From Eupeodes corollae (lineage: Eukaryota > Arthropoda > Insecta > Diptera > Syrphidae): a stretch of 64,000 nt of DNA. This document shows, in pieces, positions 44,665 through 56,449 of this stretch. The stretch spans positions 134,254,645 to 134,318,644 of the forward strand of contig NC_079147.1 of NCBI RefSeq assembly GCF_945859685.1. Direction: 5' to 3'. The notes beneath the pieces are model-generated. The model saw only the letters and a program-made list of their open reading frames with translations. It had not been told where the DNA came from and did no database searches. The first letter of the stretch is position 1, and every line of letters starts with the position of its first letter. The position numbers and the translations under genes are program-made.

Positions 44665-46919
44665 GCGAAATCTAATAAAACACGAAAAAAAATATAAAAA
44701 CCAAATCCCAAATCCACCAAAAAATGAAATTTTATTTGTAAAATTTCAGAATTTTGAGTCAGAACCAGCTAGTGGGGTACAATGAAAATAGCAAAAAACA
44801 TGTTAGAACTCAGTTTTGCACCGAGATCTAAAATTCCTAGAATTCAAAAACGAGTTCAAAGACAGTTCTACAGATATGATATATGATAAAATGGCGATCG
44901 AGTTGTTTATTTTATTTTAGAACTTCGTCAAGAACTTCACTGAATCGTCAGTGTTTTGAGTGACATAAAATTTCTGATATAAAATTTAGACCAAATGGGT
45001 AGATCAACATGTCTTAGCATAGTTTCAAAAGCTAAAATCGACTTGGTTAGACACTAGGGCCTAACCGGACATGCAGCAACCTGATGAATTAAAATAGCTT
45101 TTATTCTTACTCAAAAAATAGTTATTCGTATAGATGAAACATAAATAGAGGTAAAAAGAACTACAGAAAACAGCAGCTTGAAGACAAGCAATTTTAAAGT
45201 GTGCATTTGATTCTTCTGATACTGGGGCAAAAATAAACCGACAAATTTGCATAAACGCAAGTCTCAACAGTTATTAGAATTCGAGAGATCTTAAACAAAT
45301 TAAACTTTAAAAAAACCGCTACTTGACTAACTATTAGAAAATTATTAGAGTAATTTAAAACCAAAATAATCTTGAAAAAGAATAATATCACGTAGTTAAA
45401 AACTCTTTTACAGAGAAGCAAAATTTGCACCATAGTTAACGAAGGTGGTCGATAGTTTAAAGAGAAAAAATCCTTAATTTTTGCAATTAAATTACCGTTT
45501 AGCAAAAATTCGTTGAACTGTATAAAAAGGCTGTAGGTTTAATACAGGAACTTATTTACGAATTGATTTAAAGCAAAGGTTGAAGTATACCCACTACCAA
45601 ACTTAACAGAACCTTGTTTTAGTCCAATCCAATATAAATTTTAATTTTTGTACCTATTCAGTTGACTCCAAAAAATATTAAAATTTTCTTAGTAGAAAGC
45701 TTTGGAAGTGGGCGAAAGAAAAACTAATGATTTATTGAGGATAATTATTTTTAAGTTTTTTTCTTAACATCTCAAGGGATAAGTTAACATCAACAATACC
45801 CATCAAAATAAAAAAAAATGTGTGTGCCTATTCAGTTGAAGCGGAGTGTAATCACATATAGGTTCTTACATATACATATGAGTCAAAATTAGAGAGTTGA
45901 AATGGTATACCATTTTCTTTCTGTACGACTCATAAAACTAATATTATAAGATGAAAAATCTATAATAGTTCCTTCAAAATAGACAATTTTTGAAAGCCTC
46001 TGAAAAACGGATGACAAAAAGTCTGGAAATTTTTACAAGGTTTCGTATTAACAATTCTAAACATTGAATTTTATTGAAGCCAAAACTTTTACTATAAAGT
46101 TTTTTATTGGATTCTGATGTTATGTTTTTTTCTGTAAGTGTAGTCTTTGCTTTCCTTGAGAGTTTTTCTATATTGTCGGAATGTACATATATGCCTTTTG
46201 TTGTAGGTTATGTATTGAATTTTAAATTCAACTGCTTCGTAAGCATACACGATATGAGTTTATAAGGGTCAAGTAAAAGATTGATAAGAAAAATATTTAA
46301 ACTAATATATTTTTCAAATGTCATCTTCTACAACCAATGGTGACTTATTAAAAACACCAGGAATTCAGCATCATAAATAAGGTAATTGAAGTAAAGATTT
46401 TTCAAAACATTTAATTTATTTTCAATGAGACAGTACGGGCGACCTATAAGTATGGTTAATAGTGTCTTCAGATGGCAAAAATATGTGAACGATTTGTCAA
46501 AAGAAGCTGAGTGTTACGAAATAGAAAAAGAATAGTGCATCGATGATAAAACAGCAAAATTCCAATAAATGGCAATTTTTTAGGAGTCATGATTCGTGAA
46601 TGAATTTTAAATAAAAACATTTGCATTTTCTTAAGGGTAAAATTAATTTTCAAAAGCAAATACAAACTGAAATACTAAGGTCACGGAAAACTTACATTGT
46701 ATTAAACATTTTATTACATTTGTTGGTTCTCACAATCAATCTTGTGAAAACAAATTTTGAAATAAGTAAAAACTGCCTGTTTTTCTTGAATTTTATTATT
46801 ATGTTCTTTAGAATTGTGCTTTTTGTAGAATTTATTAACATTTTTATTTAACAAAAATTTGGCAGTAACATGGAATTTTTCAATATTATATAACATATTT
46901 TAATTTTTGTTCATTCTTT
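44665..46919. other. AT-rich DNA with no recognised feature
   Basis: It may include a degraded right LTR of the gypsy element near its left end, but no matching left LTR sequence was found by eye. No genes. Confidence 0.3.
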
Positions 46920-47480
46920 TTCGATTCAATTCGATTCTAATATCTCGAGAATAAATGAAGGTATTGACTTCAAAATAATTTAATTCTATGATTCTATGCA
47001 ATATGTCTTTAATAACAGATAATGTTCTAATAAAATTCAATTGGTATTTTTGTCATAGGACATGAAAAACATTAAAAAATGCTACTAAAATTTTTGATGT
47101 TTTTAACTTTAAACTCATGAAAAAAAAACAGATACGTATTGAAATCAAACTTCTTTTATCATAAGCAAAGAATTGTTTCTAACTTTTGTTAATTTTTAAG
47201 AAATATCGAACTATATCTATTAAGTTTGTTTTGTAGTTTTTTTTTTTTAAATAACTAAAAATTATATTACGCATAATGTTGAAATCTATTTTTTCTAATG
47301 AGATCTTTAGTAGAAAATCATTTTTTACTAATTATAGTAGTATTCTTAATAAGTTCTTATTTATTAAATAAATTAATAGAGATTGGATTTTTCTAAGGAA
47401 ATGTAGCACAGAATTAAATCATTTTGAAGTCAAAACCTTCATTTATTCACGAGATATCGATTATCGAATACCAATTTTCA
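46920..47480. repeat. Imperfect inverted repeat around a 400 bp spacer
   Basis: The left arm (about 46,925-46,995: 'ctcgagaataaatgaaggta', then 'ttgacttcaaaataattta') is matched by the reverse complement of about 47,400-47,475. The same sequence occurs once at 39,555-39,620, so this is a dispersed repeat rather than a local accident. Confidence 0.5.
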
Positions 47481-48239
47481 CATAATTTTGCATACTATGT
47501 TTTGTAGATTTTAATTTTTATGAAAATTTTTAGATTTTTATTTTTTTTAAATCTGTCAATTCGATTTTTCAAAATTGTCCATCTCTCAAAAACTTTATTT
47601 TTTGTTGTACACAATTATTTTGGAGACAAAATAAGTTTTTGTTCGTAAAATATTTAATTATTTTTGTTCAGTTTTTTTTTTATAAAAACCGTTACTTGAT
47701 TATTTTATGTATTTAAATAGTACAAATATTTTTAAAATGTACCCATAGTTTCCCTTCAAAAATTTAAATTTCCATTTAATAATTCAAATAAATGTTGATA
47801 TAAATTTTTTTTAACAAAATGTTTAGCATGCAGTTTTTCGTAAAAAATTGTGACCTATTTTTGAGACATCGAATTTTGAAAAATGAAAAAAATACTATAA
47901 AATATTAAAAAAAAGAAACAAACAAAAAACAGTGACTTTCTCTTATATCATTAAATTTTATTAAGCAGCTTGTGTAGAAAAAATGATTCAAATTGGTTTA
48001 TTGGTTCTTAAGACAACTTAAGAATAAAATAACGATTCTATATGGAATGGGTACCCCTTATTCAATGAAGCTAAGTTTGGAAACATTTTTTTTTAAAAAG
48101 AAAATTTAATAAGAAACTATCGATTGTTTATAAAAAAAAAATAGAATCATCGATATTTGATCAAAAATAAGAACTAATATTTTTAGTCTTTAAAAACGAA
48201 AAAAACGTCTAACGCGAATTTGCTTAAAACCTGTAGGAG

Positions 48240-49270
48240 CAAGGACAGGCAGAGGGAAGGAATCACGGGCAAGGGCGGATGAGTTTTTACTCATCGCTTA
48301 AAAATGTTCTTTAATGTTTTATAAAGGAGGCTAACAAGATTTAAATATCAAAATGTGTACGAGTATATTCATCTAACCTTTACACATTTTAATTGCTCAA
48401 ATGACATCTTTAGTTATCAAAACTAATTTCACGCAAGTTATGGTCTAGCTATTTTCTGAATATGCCATATTTAAGAGCTAAAACACAATAGTTTAGGGCG
48501 TTTTTGCTGCATTTCACGCAGAAATGTAAAAAATAGTTTAGCTTTTTTTCCAAAAATAAAATATACATTTCTTGTATCCATTTCTATTTATGCTTAGAAC
48601 GCTAAAAAAATCAAAAATCCAGAAAATGAGAGAGCCCCTAGCAAATTCACTTCAAACGCAGATTTATTTAATTTTTTAAGATCTTTTGTATTGAGCAGAA
48701 AATCAATTTTGAAAGAAATAAAATGAACCACTGGCACTGGCTCGCTAGGACTTGCAATTTTTTTTCCAAAAAGTCTGTTTAAGAATATTTCCTATCTTTT
48801 AACATTTAAAAATGTAGCAGCAAAATAAGTTTTTCTCAAAAATTTAAATGCCATTTTTTTTCTCAATAAATTTCTTCTTAAGAACCTGAATATTTGTTTT
48901 GTTTTCTTAGAAACAATTTTTATAAAAATAATTTGAGGCATGACTTAAGTTTTTTTTAAATTCTAAATTAAGTGAAAACAATCATTTTAGTTGTTTTGAC
49001 AGCAAATCACTTTTTGGTGAATGATGTTAAATTACTAATAAATCTATAGATGAAATCTTTACTTATAAAACTTAATTTTATGGCTCATAATTATGATCCC
49101 CTCTGCATCGTCAGTTTTTCAAAAGTGCATGAATTTGTGCTGCGTTTTTGGAATAGGCTGAATTTCCCATTAATATTATGTTCTTGATCCAGTCCTTAGT
49201 TAAAAATAGTACTTTTAGCAATAGACTTTAAGAAAGTAAAATACAAATGCTGTTTTCATACACAAAAAAT
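48240..49270 (+). repeat. 1.1 kb dispersed repeat, copy 1
   Basis: The same order of blocks is found at 53,820-54,930: 'catttcacgcagaaatgt', 'aaaatcaattttgaaaga', 'gcatgaatttgtgctgcg', 'gtacttttagcaa'. Orientation is the same. No protein is recognised. It may be a non-autonomous DNA transposon or a segmental duplication. Confidence 0.55.
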
Positions 49271-49399
49271 AAATAATTCAAATTATAATGGGGGTCATAT
49301 CCATTAACGCAATACGATAAGTTTAGAATTGAAGGGAAATAGCAAACAAATTATCTCACTGGGGGTGGGGCATTACCGCTACGATCCCCCTCGAGATCC

Positions 49400-50595
49400 G
49401 CCATTGATCACGGGGCCCATTTTTTCGATTCTACCATCTTAATTTCGTTCTTGAAAAAATCATTCAAAGCCGTTAAGGTCTATAGAAAAAAAATTCAAGA
49501 TAAAAAATATGAACTTAAATAAATGGATAGTAACGTTTTTACCCTAAAAACACAATTATATGCCATTTTGCATTTACACTTTAGAAAAAAAAACGTCCCT
49601 AAAGAATATACTTAATAAAAACAGAAACAAACCACTCATGGCCTACAAAATCTTCCAATGTGAAGCTTATAATATCCAAATCTTTTATTGCAAATTCTTG
49701 GATGCAAAAAAAAAATATACGTTAAACCAAACTAACAATATGGTACACTGAAAACATGGCAAGGGCAAATAACTTACAACCGAACCAAGTAAATATAAAA
49801 CAAAAGGCAATAGGGAGCTATATTCCACTACTACTACAAATAGCATTTTAAGAGAAGAAAAAAGGATATGCAAAAGGGAACAATGAGTCCCAAGGCAGTT
49901 TAAAATTTCTTTTTTCGGGTAATTACAAACGAAGAATGTTCATTCTTGTAACCAAAATTGCCTGTTATCCTAGCGGGAAATGCAGAGCTCTACTTGAAGT
50001 GTTTGTTGTTTTTGTACGCTATGTTGTTTTGCTTGTTTCAATTTTCCTTTCTTGAACACAAATATACATAAACATACATATGTACATGCATACGCGAAAA
50101 TAAGAATGGCAAAGAAAATTCAAGTTTTTCTGTCTTAAAATTAGTGCATTGAAAACAAAAAAAACCGACCAGCTGCAACGAATTCAGACGTCTACTTAAC
50201 TGCTACTTTTGTTTTTTTTTTTTGTACTAACTTTTAACTTATCTGCTGAAATAACTTTAAAAATGGATAATGGTTTCAATCATAACGATAACATGGGAAC
50301 GACTAATAAATAAGTTTAATGACTGGTTTTCATATGTCTTCGTTGCTAAATATAAAACTATGTTAATAGACTATAATATCCAGTGCTCGGATAATGACGA
50401 GGTGGTACTGCGACAAGTAAAAAGCTATAGAGGCCTGTACTTTACAATCCTTTTCTGTTAAAAAAAATGTTCTCATAGAAGAGAATGTATAAACAAGATG
50501 AGTTTTTGAACACAGCTTAAAAATGTTGTTTAATGTTCTCTAAAGAAGGCTGCCAAAATATAAATAACATACTGTGAATCTTAACCTTACATTTA
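49400..50595. other. AT-rich DNA with no recognised feature
   Basis: No family-like frames. A short stretch at about 50,495-50,560 repeats sequence near 48,280-48,345 ('cttaaaaatgtt.tttaatgtt'). Confidence 0.3.
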
Positions 50596-50603
50596 TGTAC
50601 ATA

Positions 50604-52400
50604 CTATCTAACCCGGCCATACGTTGCTGTGAAACGTTTTTTGTTATAAACATTATTTTAAGAGCTTGAGAACTTTTTTTTTAAAAAAAAACGCATAAGA
50701 TTAGCAAAATCTCATCGATTCTTTATTTGAAACGTTAGATTGGTCCATGACATTTACTTTTTGAAGATAATTTTATTTAAATGTTGACCGCGGCTGCGTC
50801 TTAGGTGGTTCATTCGGAAAGTCCAATTTTGGGTAACTTTTTCGAGCATTTCGGCCGGAATAGCCCGAATTTCTTCGGAAATGTTGTCTTCTAAAGCTGG
50901 AATAGTTGAAATGGCCATAGAATCGCGAGCTGTGTGGCATGTAGCGCCATCTTGTTGAAACCACATGTCAACGAAGTTCAGTTCTTCCATTTTTGGCAAC
51001 AAAAAGTTTGTTAGCATTGAACGATAGCGATCGCCATTCACCGTAACGTTGCGTCCAACAGCATCTTTGAAAAAATACGGTCCAATGATTCCATCAGCGT
51101 ACAAACCACACCAAACAGTGCATTTTTCGGGATGCATGGGCAGTTTTTGAACGGCTTCTGGTTGCTCTTCACTCCAAATGCGGCAATTTTGCTTATTTAC
51201 GTAGCCATTCAACCAGAAATGAGCCTCATCGCTGAACAAAATTTGTCGATAAAAAAGCGGATTTTCTGCCAACTTTTCTAGGGCCCATTCACTGAAAATT
51301 CGACGTTGTGGCAGATCGTTCGGCTTCAGTTCTTGCACGAGCTGTATTTTATACGGTTTTACACCAAGATCTTTGCGTAAAATCTTCCATGTGGTCGAAT
51401 AACACAAACCCAATTGCTGCGATCGGCGACGAATCGACATTTCACGGTCTTCAGCAACACTCTCAGAAACAGACGCAATATTCTCTTCTGTACGCACTGT
51501 ACGCATTCGTGTGGTTGGTTTAATGTCCAATAAAGTAAACTGAGTGCGAAACTTGGTCACAATCGCATTAATTGTTTGCTCACTTGGTCGATTATGTAGA
51601 CCATAAATCGGACGTAAAGCGCGAAACACATTTCGAACCGAACATTGATTTTGGTAATAAAATTCAATGATTTGCAAGCGTTGCTCGTTAGTTAGTCTAT
51701 TCATGATGAAATGTCAAAGCATACTGAGCATCTTTCTCTTTGACACTATGTCTGAAATCCCGCGTGATCTGTCAAATACTAATGCATGAAAATCCTAACC
51801 TCAAAAAAATCACCCTTTATTGTTGAAAACTATTAAAGGGAAACGATATGAGAACAAAAAGTTTGTAACAAATGAGTATATTACAAAGTTTTTAGTTCAT
51901 GTGACAGTTAATCGGTGCACAATATTTTTGGTTAACCTGTTTTTCGGTAATACAAATAGGTTCGACGGTTTTCCTATACGTGAACTTGCAACACATAGCT
52001 GCTCATGAGAAAAACATGGATATTCCAAATCTGACATATAGACATGTCAAAATCTAAACGAATTTGAAACTGTAACCTTTGGAAGATATGGTAGAATCTG
52101 ACAGTATCATTGGACTACGTAGCAACATGACCACTTTTCCTTTAAACTGTCCAGTTAAAATGGTTGCTTCAAGAATATTTCCGGTAATCTTTTTGATGAC
52201 TGTTTACTCTGCTTTTAGACTGTTTAGTTTACCGTAGCATTATTACGCAGGAGAATAATAGATGAACTTATCTTTAATCGAACATCATATGATGGCATTC
52301 CAGGTATGTCTACTCTGTATATCCATTAAGAACAGTCTCGATTGATTTAAAAGACATCAGATCGACTTGTAATTTAATGCATTGCGTATTTGTTTGCAGT
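50604..52400 (-). mobile_element. Helitron 3' part, interrupted by a mariner-like element
   Basis: On the minus strand VDLMSFKSIETVLNGYTE (about 52,315-52,370) and ITGNILEATILTGQFKGK (about 52,140-52,195) are followed by LEYPCFSHEQLCVASSRIGK and PSNLFVLPKNRLTKNIVH (51,915-52,025). This is the Helitron helicase C-terminus, in several frames. The 3' terminus, CAACGTATGGCCGGGTTAG then ATAG before host T, is at 50,604-50,630. The sequence between is taken up by the transposon at about 50,645-51,819. Confidence 0.75.
50645..51819 (-). mobile_element. IS630/mariner-like transposon with internally deleted transposase
   Basis: The transposase ORF (51704-50754) is 316 residues, uninterrupted. An N-terminal helix-turn-helix region (MNRLTNEQRLQIIEFYYQNQ) is followed by the second DNA-binding region (ENIASVSESVAEDREMSIRR). 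Next come the first catalytic Asp in QILFSDEAHFWLNGYVNK and the second in MWFQQDGATCHTARDSMA. It then jumps to IPALEDNISEEIRAIPAEM and a normal C-terminus, so the stretch with the third catalytic acidic residue is deleted in frame. The right end is 'ctcaaaaaaatcaccctt' before TA at 51818-51819; the left end is unclear. It lies in the 3' UTR of the Helitron at 50604-52400. Confidence 0.85.
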
Positions 52401-52674
52401 TCTATTTTATCGTTCGTAATTCTTCGAAAATTGCTAGCACCAAACAGCGCTGTCGTTTTAAAAATTTCAAGAGTAGTATTTTTCTCTAATTTTGGGAAGT
52501 ATTTTCTTAAATTGAGGAGAAAAACACCAAACACATTCTTGGCGCATGAACAAAATTAAAAACTGAAAATAATAATGTCCAAATTCGAAGTTAATTGACC
52601 TACTGCGAATGTAAATGTTCCAAAAACAGACAAATAGAAGGATCTTATGCCATGGCATATTTTTGCTTTCACTG

Positions 52675-53250
52675 TTTTTTTTAGAGTTTTATTTTTTGTA
52701 AAAAAAACTGTCAATTCGATTTTTTTCAAAATTTGTTCTAGTGTTGAAAACAATATTATAAAAATTAGTAAGAAGCTATTATCTCAAATTTTTGAAAAGA
52801 TATTTGAGTCGAAAATTAGTTTTTACCAACTTTTGTTCATTTTTTTTAATTTTTTGTAAAAAAACTGTCAATTCGATTTTTTTCAAAATTTTACTGAATG
52901 TTGAAAACAATATATTTTGATATTTGAGTCGAAAATCAATTCTTACCAACTTTTATTTATTTTTTTTATATTCTTATTTAAAAAAAAACTGTCAAATCGG
53001 TTTTTCTCAACATTTTTCAGAATGTTGAAAACAATATTTCTTAAAAGATAAAATAAGTTTGAAGCCATAATTTCAAGTTTTTGAAAAGATATTTTAATTG
53101 ATATTTAATTTTTACCAACATTGAGTAATGTTTTCTTTATATTTTTATTTCTTATAAAAAAACTGTCAATTCGATTTTTCTCAAAATTTTATCTGATACC
53201 AAAAACATTATTTTTCGTTGTTTTGGAGATGAAATCATATTTTAGTCGTA
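52675..53250 (-). repeat. Satellite-related repeat, several units
   Basis: Units containing 'aactgtcaattcgattttt', 'ttgaaaacaatat' and 'tttgagtcgaaaat' repeat about every 150-170 bp. They are in the opposite orientation to the array at 40,262-41,760. Confidence 0.6.
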
Positions 53251-53819
53251 AAATTTTGGAGGTGACAAAAACGACAGCAGTATTACCAAACATTGAAGTG
53301 GTAAAACTCACAGTATTTTCTTTACCTAAATAAATTTAACGCATACTTTATCCTTAGCAACATGTGGTGTTTATGCTTTTAAATTGTAGCTTAAATGAAA
53401 CGTTTGGAAGTTTGACATAGCGCCATCTATTGAATACTTACTCAATCCAGTCAACATTCATCTGTTACAATCGTTTCAAATTGAGATGTACGTCCATTAC
53501 ATAGCTGTCATTCTCTTTTGTTGTAACACATTTTGTAGTGACTGACGTTTTATTTCAAGCCACATGGAAACGCTGTCGAACGGGATAAACAGTATCCCAC
53601 GTCCGACTCCTGGCTCTAAGCTACCTACTCACCAATTTTCAGCCATATCGGTACAGACATTCTTGAGTTATAAATAGTGTAACTACTCGTAACTCCAATT
53701 TGTTTTATACAAATAGATTTCAAGGTGACAACTTAAGTTGTAAGATTATTTTAGAACACTGTTGTCTAGCCAGATTTGGTGTAACTATTTAATTTGGACG
53801 ACTCCCTACATATGACAGT
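53251..53819. other. Mixed sequence with a possible transposon end
   Basis: No gene. 'ttttcagccatatcggtac' with 'cttgagttataaatagtg' (about 53,636-53,684) resembles the untranslated terminal sequence of insect transposons such as Helitrons, but no ends are defined. Confidence 0.3.
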
Positions 53820-54930
53820 ATGTTACAGAATTCCAACAGTTTTTTGTGGTGCATTTCACGCAAAAATGTTAGAAATTGTGTTGAAAAGCAGTTTTTTTTT
53901 TCTAAAAAGAATATATTCTGTTCTTATTGGCATTTCTATAAATGCGAAGACCGCAACAAAAATAGAAAATTAAAAAAATTCAACAGACAAATTTTATCTT
54001 TTTCCATATGAAAATATAACAGAATCTAATATGAAGAATTGTATGGCTTTTTTGACGTATTTTTTCTCACTGAATTTTTGGGATTTTTTTATTACTATTT
54101 ATATCAGTCTACTAACACGTAGACTGGAGCTGATGCTAAAACACAAATTCTAAAAAAGTACATTTTGAAAATATTTTGAACTTAAGGGAATCAATAAAAC
54201 TTAACAAATTTTGAGTTAATGTTTTTTAATAGATATGAAACGTTCATGATGTTTTTCAATTAGCCATCAGTTTAACGAAAGTGTCACTATTGGTGTTATT
54301 AGGATATTTTTATTCTTGAAATTCGTGCTTCAATCTCAGTTCCAGAGCATCCAAAGCAAATTCACTTAAAAAAATAGATATTTTGAAAAAAACTTAAGAT
54401 CTTAAAAGTTTTTGTATATATTAGAAAATCAATTTTGAAAGAAAAAAAAACTAAGAAAGGCTTCCACTATTCATGTGCGTCACAAAGAATAAAATGGATT
54501 TGAAGACAAATTTCAGGAATTTAAAAGCAACTTAATATCAAATTGGCGATCTCTTATTCCGAGTTTCTTCTTAAGAAAGCAAATATTTGCTCTAGCTTTC
54601 AGAAAAGATCTTATCAACATAATTTTAAGCATTACCAAAGTTTTTTAAAATTCCAAATTGCGTGAAAACTAAGATTTTAGTTGTTTTTGAAAGCAAACCG
54701 CCTTTTAGTGAATATCTTTAAATTACTAACAAATCTTTGTATACAATATTAACCTATACAACTTAACTTAAATATGACCTCCCTATTTATTGGTCAAAAG
54801 TTAATGAATTTGTGCTGCGTGATTTGAATAGGGATGTCCGATTCATATTATTTTCTTGGTCCAGTCTCTAATTAAAAGTAGTACTTTTAGCAACAAAATT
54901 AATAGCGGTAAAATGCAAGATCCAGGATCC
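53820..54930 (+). repeat. 1.1 kb dispersed repeat, copy 2
   Basis: Same orientation and block order as 48,240-49,270 with many small differences. The right end 'ggatccaccactg' (54,926-54,939) resembles the complement of a hAT terminus (CAGTGG…), and copy 1 has 'gatccgccattg' at a similar place (about 49,394). This hints at a non-autonomous hAT element. Confidence 0.55.
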
Positions 54931-55295
54931 ACCACTGCCTTGAAGTACCGTTTGCTTCTTTGAGATTTAATTGAACCAATAATAGCTAGTATTTCAGGAA
55001 TATAATTATTTCAAACTTGTTAAAAAACGTTTAAGCAAATTTTATATGGAACTCAAACGAGAGTGTCGAATTTTAAAACAACTTTTCTAGCCTTTCATCA
55101 ATGAAATGGTTGAATCAATCACAACGTGTTTCTCGGAGAAACTAATAGCTTATCGTTTTGGCTTAATCTGAAACCATATTATTTGTATTCCGTACTTCTT
55201 TTTATATCCTTTTCACTCCAAACCCAAAAGCAGGTTTTCGGCGAAAAGTTTTCAAAAACCCGGAAATCGTTCACACTGAACATTTACACGTTTTC

Positions 55296-55317
55296 ATTTG
55301 ACATTTAAATGTCAAAT
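55296..55317. repeat. Perfect 22 bp palindrome
   Basis: An uninterrupted palindrome centred on TTTAAA, with TTGACA and TGTCAA on either side. AT-rich context; no known function assigned. Confidence 0.6.
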
Positions 55318-55389
55318 TTTGTATTGATGAACAAATATTGTGAGTAAAAAGTTTTGTTCTTCTCAAATTATTTGTGAAATGTTAGTAAA

Positions 55390-55740
55390 CGATGATGAGT
55401 ATTTTAAACAAAATTTTAGAACAAGGCGCAGAACTTTCGATATAGGTACTCTGCATTGAAGTAGAGGATCTGGAAGTGCAAGATAAAAACTTTAGCCTTA
55501 TGGAGGTACTTATCAAGTTGATTTTCAGGAAGACAAAGATCCATACGAGCTCTAAAAGAACGAATGGGATCCCGTCATTGAGTGGTTTAACAAACGTTTC
55601 GATACGAACATACAAAAAACTCTCGGATGCGGATATAATGAAAATATCCAAGTACTTCCTATCACACAGTGAAAATTTTCTTTATGGTTTGTATTCTCTC
55701 AAGTTGCCGTTGACACCCTTAAGTCGATAATCCCTTCCTG
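55390..55740 (+). other. Unclassified coding-like fragment
   Basis: Plus-strand frames give DDEYFKQNFRTRRRTFDIGT near 55,390-55,450. This resembles the lead-in to Harbinger-type transposases (DD..F…FR.SR.TF), but the catalytic part was not found. The rest holds no domain I recognise. Confidence 0.25.
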
Positions 55741-56402
55741 TGCTGTGGTACAGCAGCAAATTCCTAGTTTCAGATTCGTACCAAAATCACACTCATCCAG
55801 AGCGATCCCTAAATCTGTAATGATGGGCTGCAATTTTTCCATGACTATCTCTTTGACATCTTCTTTTGAGGACTCGCCTGGCTTGTCCAAAGTACTGAGG
55901 ATCTTCTTGATGCTGGCATCGCTTCCCATCAAGGAGCGATATCCCACTGTTGAGGTTTTATTCACTGGAACAACGATTCCCACATTGTGGAATGTACTGG
56001 CGCAAATTTTCCTAGCTCGCTGCGACTCAGCCTCCACCAGAGATTTTCTTTCATACTTATTCTCGGAGTTACCGGAAGGCTTTCTCCAGGTAGCAAGCGA
56101 AAGCGTCGAACATATTTGTGGCGACGAGTTCGAAAACTCATCCCTTGGAAACATCATTACGAACTATGAGCAAGTCTTCCTCGTCCTTGGGGTCGTCACG
56201 GCAGTAGCCATAGTGAATCCCGGTTCATCGCTTAACAAAGAGCGTTTGAAACTCTTGAGGATCATAAAATAACCACCAGTGCCGCAAATAGTCACCGGGG
56301 CTCTTATTCTCGACGTTGGCAAATTTTCCATATTCTGTGAATAAAAACAAAAAGCAACAATTCTTATTTTGTAAGGAAAATGTAAAAATAATAGTACTTA
56401 CC
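55699..56402 (-). pseudogene. HPF1-like (histone PARylation factor 1) pseudogene, 3' part
   Basis: HPF1 completes the PARP1 active site so that serines on histones are ADP-ribosylated in DNA repair. The minus strand shows its C-terminal domain: DYLRHWWLFYDPQEFQTLF (about 56,240-56,300), then HYGYCRDDPKDEEDLLIVRN, then ASTFHNVGIVVPVNKTSTVG (about 55,940-56,000) and LGIALDECDFGTNLKLGI. The Asp-Glu pair of DECDFG corresponds to the catalytic Glu region of human HPF1. It is broken by TGA at 56225-56227, TGA at 56138-56140 and a frameshift between 56,070 and 56,040, and the end is not recognisable past about 55,759. A 67 bp intron (56401-56335, GTAAGT…CACAG) is preserved, so it is not a processed retrocopy. 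The N-terminal region is missing. Confidence 0.75.
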
Positions 56403-56449
56403 ACGACCAAATTTATTTCAAAATGAAATGTTTGTTTTGACAGCAGCCA

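Noticed and set aside
55745..56272. 175-codon plus-strand frame
   Set aside because: It lies antisense to the HPF1-like pseudogene and matches nothing.
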